Shown: one piece after another, positions 11,446 to 22,909 of the stretch
How the letters are laid out: every line of letters begins with the position of its first letter
Position numbering within the stretch: the stretch's first letter is position 1
The notes under the pieces: generated by a model
Databases searched by the model: none
What the model was told of the DNA's origin: nothing
What the model saw: the letters and a program-made list of their open reading frames with translations, nothing else
Translations under genes and position numbers: made by a program
Source: Ampullaceana balthica
Taxonomy: Eukaryota; Mollusca; Gastropoda; Lymnaeidae
Length of the DNA: 64,000 nucleotides
Assembly (NCBI GenBank): GCA_944989445.1
Contig: CALYLW010000125.1
Coordinates: forward strand, 1,696,885 to 1,760,884
Direction of reading: 5' to 3'

Positions 11446-11710
11446 AGTTGTCTGGTGGCAACACGCGAAGGTTTGTAAATTTGTGGAGTTGAAGAAGAAA
11501 TAATAAAGCATAGCGAACGTGACATTGACGATGGGTACAGGCGTAGGAGAACGGTGTCATACCTTGAATGCGGCGCAGCAATGCAGTTGGCAGTGGGTCA
11601 AGAACCGAAGACCGACACACCGACATCAACCGGTTGGTGGTGACTTACATCATTATTTATAACGGAGACAAACACGCATAGGCTAGTGGCCGAAGTTAGA
11701 CTCAACTTAA
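11446..11710 (-). other. Helitron 1 leader region
   Basis: Sequence upstream of the probable RepHel start on minus. It carries no further recognisable domain. A Helitron 5' terminus (TC after A) should lie here or in the adjoining minisatellite, but no unambiguous site was found. Confidence 0.4.
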
Positions 11711-11822
11711 ATGTGTGTTTGTGTGTACACAAATGTGTGTTTGTGTGTACACAAATGTGTGTTTGTGTGTACACAAATGTGTGTTTGTGTGTACACAAAT
11801 GTGTGTTTGTGTGTACACAAAT
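11711..11822. repeat. 22-bp minisatellite, five units
   Basis: Five near-identical copies of TGTGTGTTTGTGTGTACACA plus AA. Each unit includes the palindrome TGTGTACACA. It lies between the Helitron 1 leader and module copy 2, so probably at the Helitron 5' end. Confidence 0.95.
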
Positions 11823-12028
11823 GCTTACGTCACAGGTTCGTGCGTTGTTTCGGTAATTGACACTCTGAGCTAAAACAATGACGTCATATAATATTTTTTT
11901 ACGGCGAACATTTTTAATTTATTTATAATAATTTTGCGCTCCTTTTTTGCGCGCCTTTCGAGCACCTTTTCGCGCGCCTTTGGACGGGGAGACACACGCA
12001 TACTTAGGGCGATTATGTATTAGACTAG
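11822..12028. repeat. Helitron-associated module, copy 2
   Basis: Direct copy of 6,504-6,703: GTTCGTGCGTTGTTTCGGTA, TGACGTCA at 11,879-11,886, GCGCGCCTTT runs, GAGACACACGCATAC and a terminal ATTAGACTAG with CTAG at 12,025-12,028. Confidence 0.7.
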
Positions 12029-12290
12029 TGGAAAAGCCTGCTGCTGCTGGCTGAACGAAATCCGACAGAAGGGTTAACAAAGAAATATACGAAATACTGC
12101 AATAGAAAAGAACATGTGGCCATTATTGCCATGAACAGAATACGATATGAACAGAAATAACAAATAAATGTATGAAATACTGCAATAGAAAAGAACATTT
12201 ATCTTTTATTACCATGAACACAATACGATATGAACAGCTAAATATCAAAGATTACCTTGTACACCACATGTTTAGTGTAACAGGCGGACG
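12029..12290 (-). mobile_element. Truncated second Helitron 1 3' tail
   Basis: Matches 6,704-7,040 in the same orientation, through the 75-bp units and into the last helicase codons (TTGTACACCACATNTTTAGTG), then stops near 12,290. With module copy 2 it forms a direct repeat of about 450 bp on the other side of the Helitron 1 gene. Confidence 0.75.
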
Positions 12291-12359
12291 AAATATTAAA
12301 CTTCCTGAAATGTACCGTCGTAATCGGAGGACTACCTATATATCAACATGCATATCTAT

Positions 12360-12905
12360 GCATCAACAAATGAAACCCATATTTTTATTTTTATTTATTT
12401 TATTATATATTTATTATTTTTTTATTATTTTTTGGGGGGTGGTCTGTGGGTGGGGGGATAATAAAAATCGTATTCCCCCACCCCACTGGGGTAGAGGGAG
12501 TCGTGAGGTGGGAATCGTCCATGCTGTCGGTTTGTCCAAGCCCAAATGGCTTTATATCTTTTAAAACATAAGACACTGCCTCTTTCATGTCAAGCCTTTT
12601 TTTTACAGATTTTCTACTGTGAATGTTTCTTTTCTATTTTTCATAATTTTTTAAAATGTTGTTTGTGTGTTGGGACTGTTTTATTATTGCAAGTTAACTG
12701 ATTTTAAAAAATCGCGTTTAACGTATTTCATTGTAATACTTAATTTCTTCCTAGAGTTAAAAATGTGTCTTCTTTTTTTTTCTGACATAAAATCATACAA
12801 AGTAAAATTTTAGGCTCGGGTGTCACCCCGGGCGGCCCGCCCCCATTGCCCCCTAGCGACGCCACTGGTTGTAGGGTGCCTGCGAAATATTCCTGAAATT
12901 CACAC
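12360..12905. repeat. Direct duplication, copy 1
   Basis: About 0.5 kb sharing most of its length with 13,000-13,520, about 600 bp further on: an AT-rich start, CGTATTCCCCCACCCCACTG, TTTGTCCAAGCCCAAATGGC and a GC-rich end near 12,810-12,870. That end reads CAGTGGCGTCGCTAG on minus, a transposon-like terminus shared with 24,452 and 58,625. Confidence 0.85.
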
Positions 12906-12999
12906 AAAGTTTTTAATCTATGCTTTCATGCCTATAATAAATATATATAATGAAATATTAACTCAAAGACATTGAATTCATATTTTTCCTCTAGAAAAG

Positions 13000-13520
13000 C
13001 ATCAATAAATAAAATCCATCTTTTTATTTTTATTTATTTTATTAATTTTTTTAGGGGGGGGATACAAATCGTATTCCCCCACCCCACTGGGGCAGAGGGA
13101 GTCGTGAGGTGGGATTCTTCCATGCTGTCGGTTTGTCCAAGCCCAAATGGCTTTATATCTTTTAAAACATAAGACACTGCCTCTTTCACGCCAAGCCTTT
13201 TTCATTTCTGCTGCGAATGTTTCTTTTGTTTTTTTCATAATTTGTTTTAATGTTGTTTGTGTGTTGGGACTGTTTTATTTTTGAAAGTTAGCTGATTTCT
13301 AAAAAAAAATTTGCGTTTAACGTATTTCATTGTAATACTTAATTTCTTCATAGATGAAAAAATTTGTCTTCTTTTTTTTCTGACATAAAATCGTACACAG
13401 TAAAATTTTAGGCTCGGGTGTCACCCCCTGATGGGTGTCATCCGGGGCGGCCCGCCCCCTCACCCCCCAGCGATGCCACTGGTTGAATGGCGCCTGCGAA
13501 ATATTCCTGAAATACACACA
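13000..13520. repeat. Direct duplication, copy 2
   Basis: Second copy of 12,360-12,905 with small indels, including an extra GATGGGTGTCATCC stretch near 13,430-13,443. The offset grows from about 601 to 615 bp along the copy, showing independent indels since duplication. Confidence 0.85.
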
Positions 13521-13544
13521 CAGTATTTAATAATTAACAATCCT

Positions 13545-13692
13545 CATAAAACAATGACGTCATTGTTAATGTTAATCTGGAAACCAAAATAGATTTTTAA
13601 GTCTCTATTTTCAATTTTTAAAATAAAAAGCCGAGTGATGTCCCTTTGGGGAGACACACACGCACAGGATCGGCGATTATGTATTAGACTAG
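13545..13692 (+). mobile_element. Short Helitron-like 3' end with plus polarity
   Basis: Contains TGACGTCA at 13,555-13,562, GGGGAGACACACACGCAC and the terminal ATGTATTAGACTAG. It ends at CTAG 13,689-13,692, which is shared with the opposite-polarity Helitron end that follows. Confidence 0.55.
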
Positions 13693-13955
13693 CGTATCAC
13701 CCTTCAAAAATGACGGAAGTTTTCAAATTAAATACAAATCAGATTAAAAAATAACGTAATACAGAACTTTCATTTATTTTATTTATTTTTATTTGATACA
13801 TTTATTATATCATATTGAACATTTTTATGCGGAACGTTCGAAAAGAGTTATATTTGGTGCAGTAATTTTTTGGTGCACACTATAAAACCTAACAGCATTA
13901 CAACCAAGAAGCTTTACATCCATTACGGGAATGATGTATGTTGATGATTTGGCAT
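13689..13955 (-). mobile_element. Non-autonomous Helitron 3' region (CCGTCAT-hairpin family)
   Basis: On minus it ends with CCGTCATTTTTGA, AGGGTGATACG and CTAG: the CCGTCA/TGACGG stem-loop a few bases before CTAG is the standard Helitron 3' architecture. The body (AATAAAAATAAATAAAATAAA, TTATGCGGAACGTTCGAAAA, GGTGCAGTAATTTTT) matches 32,370-32,633 in reverse. Confidence 0.7.
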
Positions 13956-14139
13956 CCTCTTGACATGCTTATCTAGCAGCCTTTTTGATCTACATAGAAA
14001 GCAGCCAATTTTTAACACATATACCATAGATAGGTAAATGTGGAGATCGTTATCAGCGCATGTGTTTATGCGCTCACTACCGCCCCCCCCCAAGTGACCG
14101 CAACGTTCACGGGACTGACAATGATGATAATATCATAGT

Positions 14140-14335
14140 ATTGACCTACCAATCCAGCAGCCTATTAACCAACCTTTCTAGCAGCTTAGTTATAGCAAAT
14201 CTGTCATCCTCGTTACCTACTTATCTATCAATCTATAGACAAACCTATCTAGCAGCTTATTTATTACACATCTAGCATCTTATTTATCTACCATATAGCA
14301 GCGCATTGACAAAACTATCTAGCAGTCTTTTGTTT
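14140..14335. repeat. Degenerate CTATCTAGCAGC repeat
   Basis: Irregular copies of ACCTATCTAGCAGC/TTATTT, from about 14,150 to 14,330. Unit length drifts, so it is an old minisatellite or part of a larger repeat. Confidence 0.6.
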
Positions 14336-14464
14336 ATGGTTATTGAAGAATATTTAGATGCAAATAAGTCCTAAAAAGTAATAGCTTGTTAAATAAAAAT
14401 ATAAAATAAAGATTAAAGTTTATTTAAAATTATTGAAATTTACAAAATAAAAAAAATTGCCAAA

Positions 14465-16600
14465 GCTCATTTCTCGGCATTGATGCATTGTCTCCTAAGA
14501 CAATGGTGCATCACCGTTGGTCTGAGTTGCATTTCGTCGTGTAGCTGTGCAGTCCTATCCTTGAGTGACAGTCTTTACCACAGCTTTTGCTATGTGCTTC
14601 CTGTGCTTTTGACCTTTTCTTCTAGCTTTTATGTCTGCAGCCTCCTCCACCCTTCGCTCCTTGGCTACTATGATGCCCTCTTTTACAACTTTATGCCACG
14701 TAGATTGGTCTTCTGTCTTACACTCCCAGTCACTTGTGCGTATTCTGGCTCTTTTCATGTCCCTTTGGCAGGCATCTTTAAATCACAGACGTGGGCGAAC
14801 TATTTTCCTCTTTCCCGATGCCAGTTCTCCATATAGGAGGTCCTTGGGGATGTGGCCAGGGCTCATTCATCTTACATGTCCTAGCCATACCAGGTGTCTT
14901 TAACTAAGGATTGAGAACATGCTTTGAGTATTGGCACGCGTCAGAGACTGACTATTTGGCACTTTGTCCTGCCATTTAATGCCAAGGATATGACGCAGGC
15001 AACTCAAGTGAAAGCTATTCAGCTTGCGCTCATTGGATGCATAAGTGGTCCATGGCTCGCTCTTGTATAGCAGCGTACTGATGACACAGGCTCGATAGAC
15101 GCACAGTTTGGTTTTCTCCATTAGCTTGTTGTATGGCAGCTGCCTTGAAAATTCTACTGTTTATTTCGTCTTCGATGGACAGTGTATTTGAGACTTTGGA
15201 CCCCAAGTAGGTGAAGCTGTCCACAACCTCCAAGTTTTCATTGTCGATATTGATGGTAGAAGGATAATGTTTGTCTTGGGCCATTATGTTAGTCTTTTTC
15301 AAGCTAACTTGCAGATCAAATTATTTGCAGGCGTTGGAGAAGCTTGACACGAGTTGTTGCAAACCAGTTTTTTTGTGTGCTGTCAGCGCCGCATCACCCG
15401 CAAAGAGTAGCTAACGAATTAGGACATCAGTCGTTTAGGTTTTGGCTCGAAGGTAGGCAGTGTTTAAAATTCCTCCATCAGCTCTTGTGTGTAACAGATG
15501 CCATCACTGCTATCCTTGAATGCGTATCGAAGCTATACAGAGAATAATATTGCAATCAGTGTTGGTACGAGTACACAACTTTGTTTAACTATGCTGCTTA
15601 CTGGAAAGGCCTCTGACGTAGCTCCATTGAACTGCACTGTGACCTGCATATTTTCATGGAACAGTCTGATGATGGTGAGACGGTGTGGAGGACAGAGGAT
15701 TTTTTCCAGGATTTGGAATAGCCCGTTGTGACTGACTAAATCAAAGACTTTAGTAAAGTTACAAAAAAGGCAATGTATATTGGCATCTTCTGCTCTATGC
15801 ATTTTTCCTGGAGCTGCCGTATGGAGAACAACATGTCTATGGTAGACCGACTAGCCCGGAAATGGCACTGAGAGTCTTGATAGACACAGGACGCTAAACT
15901 TTGTAATCGTGCTAGTATTACACGGGCAAAGCCTTTTCCTACAATACTAAGGATTAAGATGCCATGATAGTTCTTGCTGTCACTTATATCGCCCTTTTTA
16001 TCATATAATGTCACTATATTTGAATCCTTTAGGTCCTGGGGGATGTAGCCATGTTTCCAGCAGAGAGACAGAAGCTCGTGCAAAGGTTGGAGTAAAGCTG
16101 TCTTGCCGCTCCCAGGGGCTTTTCTCAAAGCTAGGCAGTCAATCTTTGCTCAACTCTTTCTGTGTGGGCATGACATCAAGTTCCTGGATGGGCGGCATAG
16201 AGGGGATTTCATCTTGAGAGGTGCTGGAGACTGTGGTAAATGTTGCATAAAGTTTCAGATAATGCTTTACCAACCGTTTTAACTGCGCTGCTTGGTCTTG
16301 GATAACTTCTCTACCTTTGTACTTTAGGGGGCAAAGTCAAAGGGTCAGTTGCATTTTTTATGTTTTCGTACATGGCTTTTGCCTTGCTTATGTCTGCAGC
16401 TGATTGCATGCTGGAGCAGAGGGTAAGCCATTAGGTATGGGCACATTGATGTGCAACTCTTGGGGCATGCGACTTGGCTGTTTTAAGGCATGCAGCCTGT
16501 CAGGAGTAGGCTTTTTGTTGTAGGCCATAAGAGCTTTACTTTTGGCTTCAGTGACATCCCAGCGCACTATCACTTTGACCACCATTCACCTCGCCAAAGC
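14465..16600 (-). pseudogene. Non-LTR retrotransposon family B, decayed reverse transcriptase
   Basis: Minus-strand pieces in order: a linker before the RT domain (16,388-16,585), RT fingers (15,736-16,128; KKGDISDSKNYHGI, QSLASCVYQDSQCHFR, STIDMLF), the motif A region (KVFDLVSHNGL, 15,533-15,802), the catalytic box near 15,390-15,411 where the expected FADD reads FAGD, the connector (VDSFTYLGSKVS, 15,030-15,302), the thumb (14,900-15,121) and a C-terminal Cys/His finger near 14,550-14,590. Frames shift several times and stops are present. Such enzymes copy their RNA at a nicked target; this copy is dead. The endonuclease was not identified. A 3' relative is at 30,569-31,180. Clade assignment is not certain. 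Confidence 0.8.
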
Positions 16601-19600
16601 TCAAACGCGTAAAAATCTTGTCCGAAAACAAATTGTGCTTTCATAATTTAAAGTATTCTAGTTTTCAAGAAAAATAAAGATTTTGTCGGATAATATTTTT
16701 GAAAGTGTGATTTTCTCAAGGCAAAATGTTTGCCCCCATCTTAACCAACGAAACTTTTCTTCTCAAACTAACCTGTAAACAACTTAAACGCGTTATTCTT
16801 CAGATTGATCGTTAATAGGAATTATTTATGTCATCTTGACGACAATTTATCTAAATGTCTCAAAATGTCTCAAAATGCAAAGATCACAATGTACTGACTT
16901 AGTCTATGCTCTTAATGACCTAGTCAAAATGGATATTTTTCGGAGTAAAATAATATCTCAGACATAGTTTTTAATGGATTATATTTGTGCTTCTTTAGTT
17001 TCTTCTTTAAATTATGTTTGACTTTTCGCTAACAGGTAATACAATATTTTAATCAACATATTAAATACGCTTTCTTGTTTTGTAAGACTATTAAAAGGCT
17101 TAAGCCAATAGCTCGCAAAAAAATGTCCCTAAAAACAAATCATAATAAAGAAATAACTTGTACATTCTGTTTAATTTTAAGAAAAAATATATAACAATTT
17201 GGCTACATGCAGGTAGCAAAATGGGTTTGAAAAGGATACCGAATACCGACAAAAAAATATTTGGAAATTTTAAACTGAAAAGCAATCCTAAACCTAACCA
17301 AGAGAGCACCTTGGCACAATGTGAACATTCAGTATCTTATAACTTTTATAAATTCCTTTAGTACACCTGTTAATTTTAAAGTTCCTTATCCATTTATGAA
17401 GCAAAGGTAGGTTTCATTGCTTTCCCAATTCATATATATGTAGTAGGATGAAGGCTGTCAAACTACGTATATACAATCGCATCCAGATCACAGTACCTAT
17501 ACGTACGTGATGCTTGTAGCCTGGGAGTTAACGCAAGACAAAAATCTCTTATTTAAATAGTATATTTTGTGATTATTTCATAATAGCATTTCAGTAGTAC
17601 ATGATAATACATAAAACAATATAAACTAGTATCCAAGATTTTATATTTGTAGGCGAGTGGTGGCTAATAAGAATAGTATTATTATATTATATTTATGCTG
17701 CACACACACTAACTGAACAGTTAATTTAACAACTAAATACAGGTCCTGGGGACTCTAGTTTGAATAATATTTATTGGAATAATTTCTTTTCTAAGGTTAA
17801 CACCGTTACTGATGTCTAAGTAGTTGCGTTAAAGCAGGCAACACAGTACATTAGTCATTGTATAACATATTAACATGGTATGAGCTAGACTGACAGGACG
17901 TAAATACCAATACAGTACACTATTCTATTACAGTCCCTCAGCAATGCCCTACCCTACAGCTATGTTTTGTACACCTAACCAGGCCTTGGGTCCCAATTTC
18001 CCGTCTCCTACAATTCCCCGCATATATGTCTACCCTGAGGAATGTGGGTGCGATTTGAGATTGCCCTCTGGCTTAGGTCGTTAAAACGAACATCATTTAT
18101 ATTTTTCCCAGGTCTCCATAAATTACCGTTGTTATATCCTTGGCCTCTTGTCTGGCTGCCAGCACTTAAAATTTTCAATCATTGACTCCCTTGCCCAGGT
18201 CCTAATAAACTGCCCATGACGTCTTAGCGTTTTTTGTCAAGATCACCAATACTTAAAATGTTGATTTTGTTCTGCGATAACGCAAAGGCCCACTCCACCT
18301 ACATCGCATGCCATTGCCCTACCCTCCACTGGGCTGGGTGATGAGAGGGCATACAGTATGGTCTGGGAGACGTGCGAAGAGGCGGTAGTATGGTGGCAGG
18401 AGCGGCGTAGTGCCCTGTTTTTGTGGCACACACTACCACATATTCATTAACATAGTTGAACCCTTGTGTTATTACGATTTGCCTCCCTCATATTACGTAG
18501 CAGAAGATTGCACTAAGGACAGACGCACACATCGAAAATATTTTTCACCAATTGAATGTTAATACTTCTATTTTGTAATTCAAATTAAATTCACTTCTAG
18601 TTTGAATTTTAGTAGTTAAAAGTTTTTAAAAAATCAACGTTGAAATTGTCGAATGCCAGCTAAGTGTATCGTCATTTAACCTTTTATTCCCATTTGTTTA
18701 AATTTTATTTATTTTGATAAGTTATTTACTGATTTGTCGATTTTATTTTTAGTGAGGAGATCAGAATATTACACAAATATGAGTTGAAAACTCAGTTGCA
18801 CATAGTAGTGTTAAATTACTAGAATTTATAATGCGATTATTCAAACTGAAAGAAATAGGTCGTTGAACCATGGTCTAAAAGGTTGATCCTAATTATGAAA
18901 TTAAAAAAAAAGAGACTATAATAACATTCAAGATAAGTTGAGTGGCTCTTCTTAGACTAACACAATATTTTGAGAACTTAGTCTGTTAAGAAAAAATAAT
19001 TAGATTAACTAGTGATACCGGAATCAACGCCTTTGAATTGGTGTTTTTAACAAGTCTTCAATGTCTACTAGATTGTTAAAATATGAAGTAAGAAAAAGGA
19101 CTATGAAAGAAAACAAATACTAACTACTTCACTTGTTGCTGGTTTCATATTTGGCCACATCGGTTCCGGGCAGTAACGAGGCATATGTCACTGCAAGTTT
19201 GATCTTATGGGGAAGTCGATGTGAAAGCGGCGTGAAATGCATCTGACCACCGGAAGTAGATATGATCTGAACCAGATAAATATTTTAAAGTCACGAACAT
19301 TGGATTCCCTTAATATATTGCTTTATTTCTCAAGAAGACGAATGGGTAGAAGATAGGAAGGCCCAACTAAGTTTCTGTAATGATTTTTTGGTTCCAGCTA
19401 TTTAAGATCCTCGGTAATTTTCGTTCTCATTGAAACACTGAGCTGTGTACTGGATGACTTAAGTAAACAACCTTGGAAAATGAAGGTGCATGAAAAGCCA
19501 TATATATCCTCCTCATCTATGTATTTGCATTCTTTAATATGGAAATGAATACAGAATTTGATGAATACATAATTTTTAATAGCAAAATTTCGGCACAGAC

Positions 19601-20265
19601 ATAATTGGAATTTTTACTCATTTTATTACAAGTTATTTTCAAAATAAATTTAAAAAGTATACTTTTGGTCATCTAAAATATGTCTCAAATATGAAAGTAT
19701 TATTAAATAGTATTTAATAAATACATTTTGCGAGTAAAATCATATCAGTTTTACGTTACTTTATTTTATTTAAGTAAACTGAATAGTTCTCAAAAATTGT
19801 TTTGTACGTGAAGCACTTTATAAAAAAAATTAAACCAATTTTAAATATGAAAACTTTTACTATAGGGCGGTTCTCACTATCAAATTTCCATCAAATTTCC
19901 ATCAAACGATCGTCTTGTCACAACTTAAATTTTTTTGTATTATTACGCTGCTTCCATATCACGTAAACACGCACTAAAAACAAAGTTAAAAGGTAATAGA
20001 TGGAGGCAATGTTTAAATTTACAATTACGTAATCTTTTTTTTTAATTTCTGATATCAAACTTTCAAACAAACTTCAATTTTATTATGAATAACATCACAT
20101 TACAGTGAACAATCCATTGCTTACGATTATTAGATGAAGTATTAGTTCATCGATGAGAAACGAAGATCTGTAGACCCGAATTTTATTTTTAAAAAGTATT
20201 TAATTTGTCCCTGTACTGTAGTGTGAATACCATAATGATAATTATTACTTTAAAAGACTTTATAC
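16601..20265. other. Long non-coding stretch, no gene supported
   Basis: About 3.7 kb of mainly AT-rich sequence. The least AT-rich part is 17,940-18,440, with an unexplained moderately GC-rich segment around 18,290-18,420. No RT, transposase, SINE box or terminal repeat was recognised. Confidence 0.5.
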
Positions 20266-20845
20266 CAAGGGTCAGCGAACAGGGGTAAATTACCTCATTT
20301 GGGGTAAAAATGGAATTCTTGGGGGTAATTCAGACTCATTGGGGACATATGAAATCCACGAGATATATTAAAAATCCGTCATGTGTACGAGTTCGCTTGG
20401 AATAGAAGCCCATTATTCAACACGTTCCTTCCAGAAAACTGATTTTAAATTCGTTATCTATGAATATTTCTTATCTACGTATAATTTGTATAAATAATGA
20501 ATGACAATAATCTTAAATTTCGGATGTCAATTCTGGAAAGGCTTTTACCATTGCACATGAGGAGGGCATCCAATAATTTCAGGTAATTGTTAAATTAAAT
20601 GTGTGCTTTCCGGCGTTATCACAATATTTTTCATGTCAGGGCCATTAGGTTAATTTTTAGCCATGTTTTGTCGGGGTTCTAAGACTCAAATATACGATTT
20701 CAGCTGGGGCTTGGCTCCAGATCCGTTGGGGGGGGGTACTTAAGACGCTCCCCCAAACCTACGAGTTGGTAGACAGGACTTCGCGTAACGTCAACATAAA
20801 AATTTATATTTTTGGGTAATGGGCAAAAAAGTTCGCCGACCCCTG
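20266..20845. mobile_element. hAT-type MITE with near-perfect 8-bp target duplication
   Basis: 580 bp. Left end CAAGGGTCAGCGAAC, right end GTTCGCCGACCCCTG (reverse complement CAGGGGTCGGCGAAC), two mismatches over 15. Flanking 8-mers are CTTTATAC (20,258-20,265) and TTTTATAC (20,846-20,853). The interior has no transposase reading frame. Confidence 0.85.
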
Positions 20846-21059
20846 TTTTATACTGAACTGAAATACATCTGAATACTAATAATAATCATACTATTAATAT
20901 GAATGAATATGATTGTAACCGATTATAATTAATGAATTATGTTATTTCTGACTTATGCATCAGAAGCTGAAAATATTCATTAAAAAGAGAAAAAATAAAT
21001 AAAATGGGGTGGTGCAGACCATAATTAATTTCTGTTGAAATAAAGGAGTTTTGAATATG

Positions 21060-21474
21060 GGGCCGTCCATAAATGAGGTCGAGGGTTTTTTACCCCTCCC
21101 CTCCGTCACAAAAACTTAGACCCCCCTTTCAATATGACGTCGCAAAGCTTTGACACCCATCCATCCCCTCCCCCCCAAAAAAGAGCGGTATTTTGTAATT
21201 GAAAATTAGCATGCTGCCAATTACTTTTTTGTCATTTAAATATGTATTTAGTGTAAGTCTGCCCTCTACTATCGTAACACGTGTGAAGCCATTGAAAACA
21301 TCATTAAATAAATTGTAAGAAATCAAATTTTTAAGCGGAAATTTTATTTAAATTTGCGCGTTTTTGGTGTAACGTCAAATTTCTTGAACACCTCCTCCCC
21401 CCTCGTCAAACATCGTTACAAAGGTGTGACCCCCTAACTCCTCCCCAGGCGGGTGACGTCATTTATGGATGGCC
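21060..21474. mobile_element. MITE with GGCCNTCCATAAATGA termini
   Basis: 415 bp. Left GGGCCGTCCATAAATGA and right TCATTTATGGATGGCC are inverted repeats; AATATG flanks both sides (21,054-21,059 and 21,475-21,480). TGACGTCA at 21,454-21,461 lies in the right terminus. A partial relative occupies 57,870-58,098. Superfamily not assigned. Confidence 0.75.
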
Positions 21475-21481
21475 AATATGC

Positions 21482-21720
21482 AGCACAACTCCTGAGTTAA
21501 ACTTTATTGGTGCATATTTAGATCCATTAATTATTACAGTTTGCTCCCTGCCCAAAAGAAAGTCTTGGATCCAGTGATGTATGGGACCTGAGATTCCAAA
21601 GTAGTTAAGTTTTTTAAGTAAACTAAGGTGGTGAACGTTTTCAAATGCTTTTGAGAAGTCTAGTAATATTGTGTCTATTTGATAATTTAGCTTGGTATTA
21701 AATTGTGTTATTCTGAATGT
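21482..21720 (-). pseudogene. Non-LTR retrotransposon family A, RT motif A fragment
   Basis: On minus the sequence encodes TILLDFSKAFENVHHLSLLK, then NYFGISGPIHHWI and GREQTVIINGSKYAPIK. The LDFSKAF string holds the first catalytic aspartate of a jockey/I-like reverse transcriptase. The fragment stops at VNSG-equivalent codons, where the separate family A fragment at 33,541 begins. It abuts a Helitron 3' end at 21,722. Confidence 0.75.
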
Positions 21721-21721
21721 A

Positions 21722-22140
21722 CTAGAGATAACCCGTCAAAAATGACGGAATCTTTTTGGGTTTTAGTTCAATATAAAAGGGAACTATGTATATTGAGTTC
21801 ACCATTAAATTTTAATATGCGATAGCAACACTACCTAACAGTGTTATATATACATACAGATTTAGACTTACATTAAATTATTCAAGCAAATCATACTTTC
21901 GACCGTAACGGTTTTCAAAAATTTGAAATCAAGATGGGATAGAAAGAGAGAGATGATATTGAAAAGAGATAGCTATAAAAAAAAACGATCGCAGCGCCAC
22001 CTAACAGCACTATAAAACAAAATCGATCGCAGCGTCACCTAACAGCACTATAAAACAAAATCGATCGCAGCGCCACCTAACATCATTACATCCATACAGA
22101 CAACGGGATTTATGTATATTGATATATGTGATAGTTCTCA
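21722..22140 (-). mobile_element. Non-autonomous Helitron 3' region with internal tandem repeat
   Basis: Begins with CTAG (21,722-21,725), then ACCCGTCAAAAATGACGG, the stem-loop of the CCGTCAT family, so its 3' end faces left. From about 21,980 to 22,080 it holds three copies of a 46-bp unit (ATCGATCGCAGCGCCACCTA and AACAGCACTATAAAACAAA). Its 5' end was not identified. Confidence 0.65.
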
Positions 22141-22599
22141 TTGTCACTATATGTTAGCTAAAAAGTTCGGTCTCTCGCACAAATGTGAATAGAGTAGCAA
22201 GACGTGGCCATTTTTCATAGTCACTAGAACTTCACACAAAACACACCACAAGGACAAGATCTTATTGACACTGCCTTTTTCTCCGGGTTACGGAAGCACT
22301 TCAAATGGTCAGCGGTGGTCAGCGGGACGAAATAGCCCCCACAATAACAGAGAATTTGGAGGGTACATTAAACTGTTCCAACTGATACCAGTAGGTTTTA
22401 GTTAATTTGCAATATGATAATACTTCACGAAGGTCAGGCCTGGATCAACCTATAGGCAAACAAGGCACGTGTCTTGGGCATCAAGCGTTTGGGGGGCACT
22501 ACAAGACCTCAAGAAAAATTTGTATATTGTCCATAATCGACATGACGTTAGCAAATTGCAAATGTAATATTAAATCACAGAGAGTGATTAAATGGAAGG

Positions 22600-22745
22600 C
22601 AGAATGGGCTAAAGCCTAGGGCCCCCAATGATTTAAGACTAAATTAAGGGACCCCAAACTTATTAAATTATATAATAAATTGGCTGGACAGGGCCCCAGT
22701 GGAATTGCAGCCAGGGGCCCGTGCAATCTTAATCCACCCATGAAA
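22600..22745 (-). repeat. Nested hAT-like terminal fragment
   Basis: On minus this reads CATGGGTGGATTAAGATTGC, then GGGCCCCTGGCTGCAATTCC, matching the MITE at 28,185-28,338 in inverse orientation. Either nested in, or part of, the host hAT element. Confidence 0.6.
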
Positions 22746-22909
22746 TCAATTTTAAAGGGATCCTTACAAAATTTAATTTTCTAACGTTGCTGGAGTTGGT
22801 CAGTCAGTTTGATCCATTTTTAGCATCACACATTGCGAAATAAGGAAATTCTGGAAAGGAAATCCTTCTTATGTATCCCAAAATATATATGTTAAAAACT
22901 GATTAAAAT

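Noticed and set aside
6504..12290. LTR retrotransposon with 450-bp LTRs
   Set aside because: The internal gene is a Helitron RepHel, no gag, protease or integrase is present, and the repeats include the Helitron 3' coding end.
14480..14903. Plus-strand frames of 90-118 codons
   Set aside because: They are antisense to the family B retrotransposon, whose minus frame carries the conserved RT residues.
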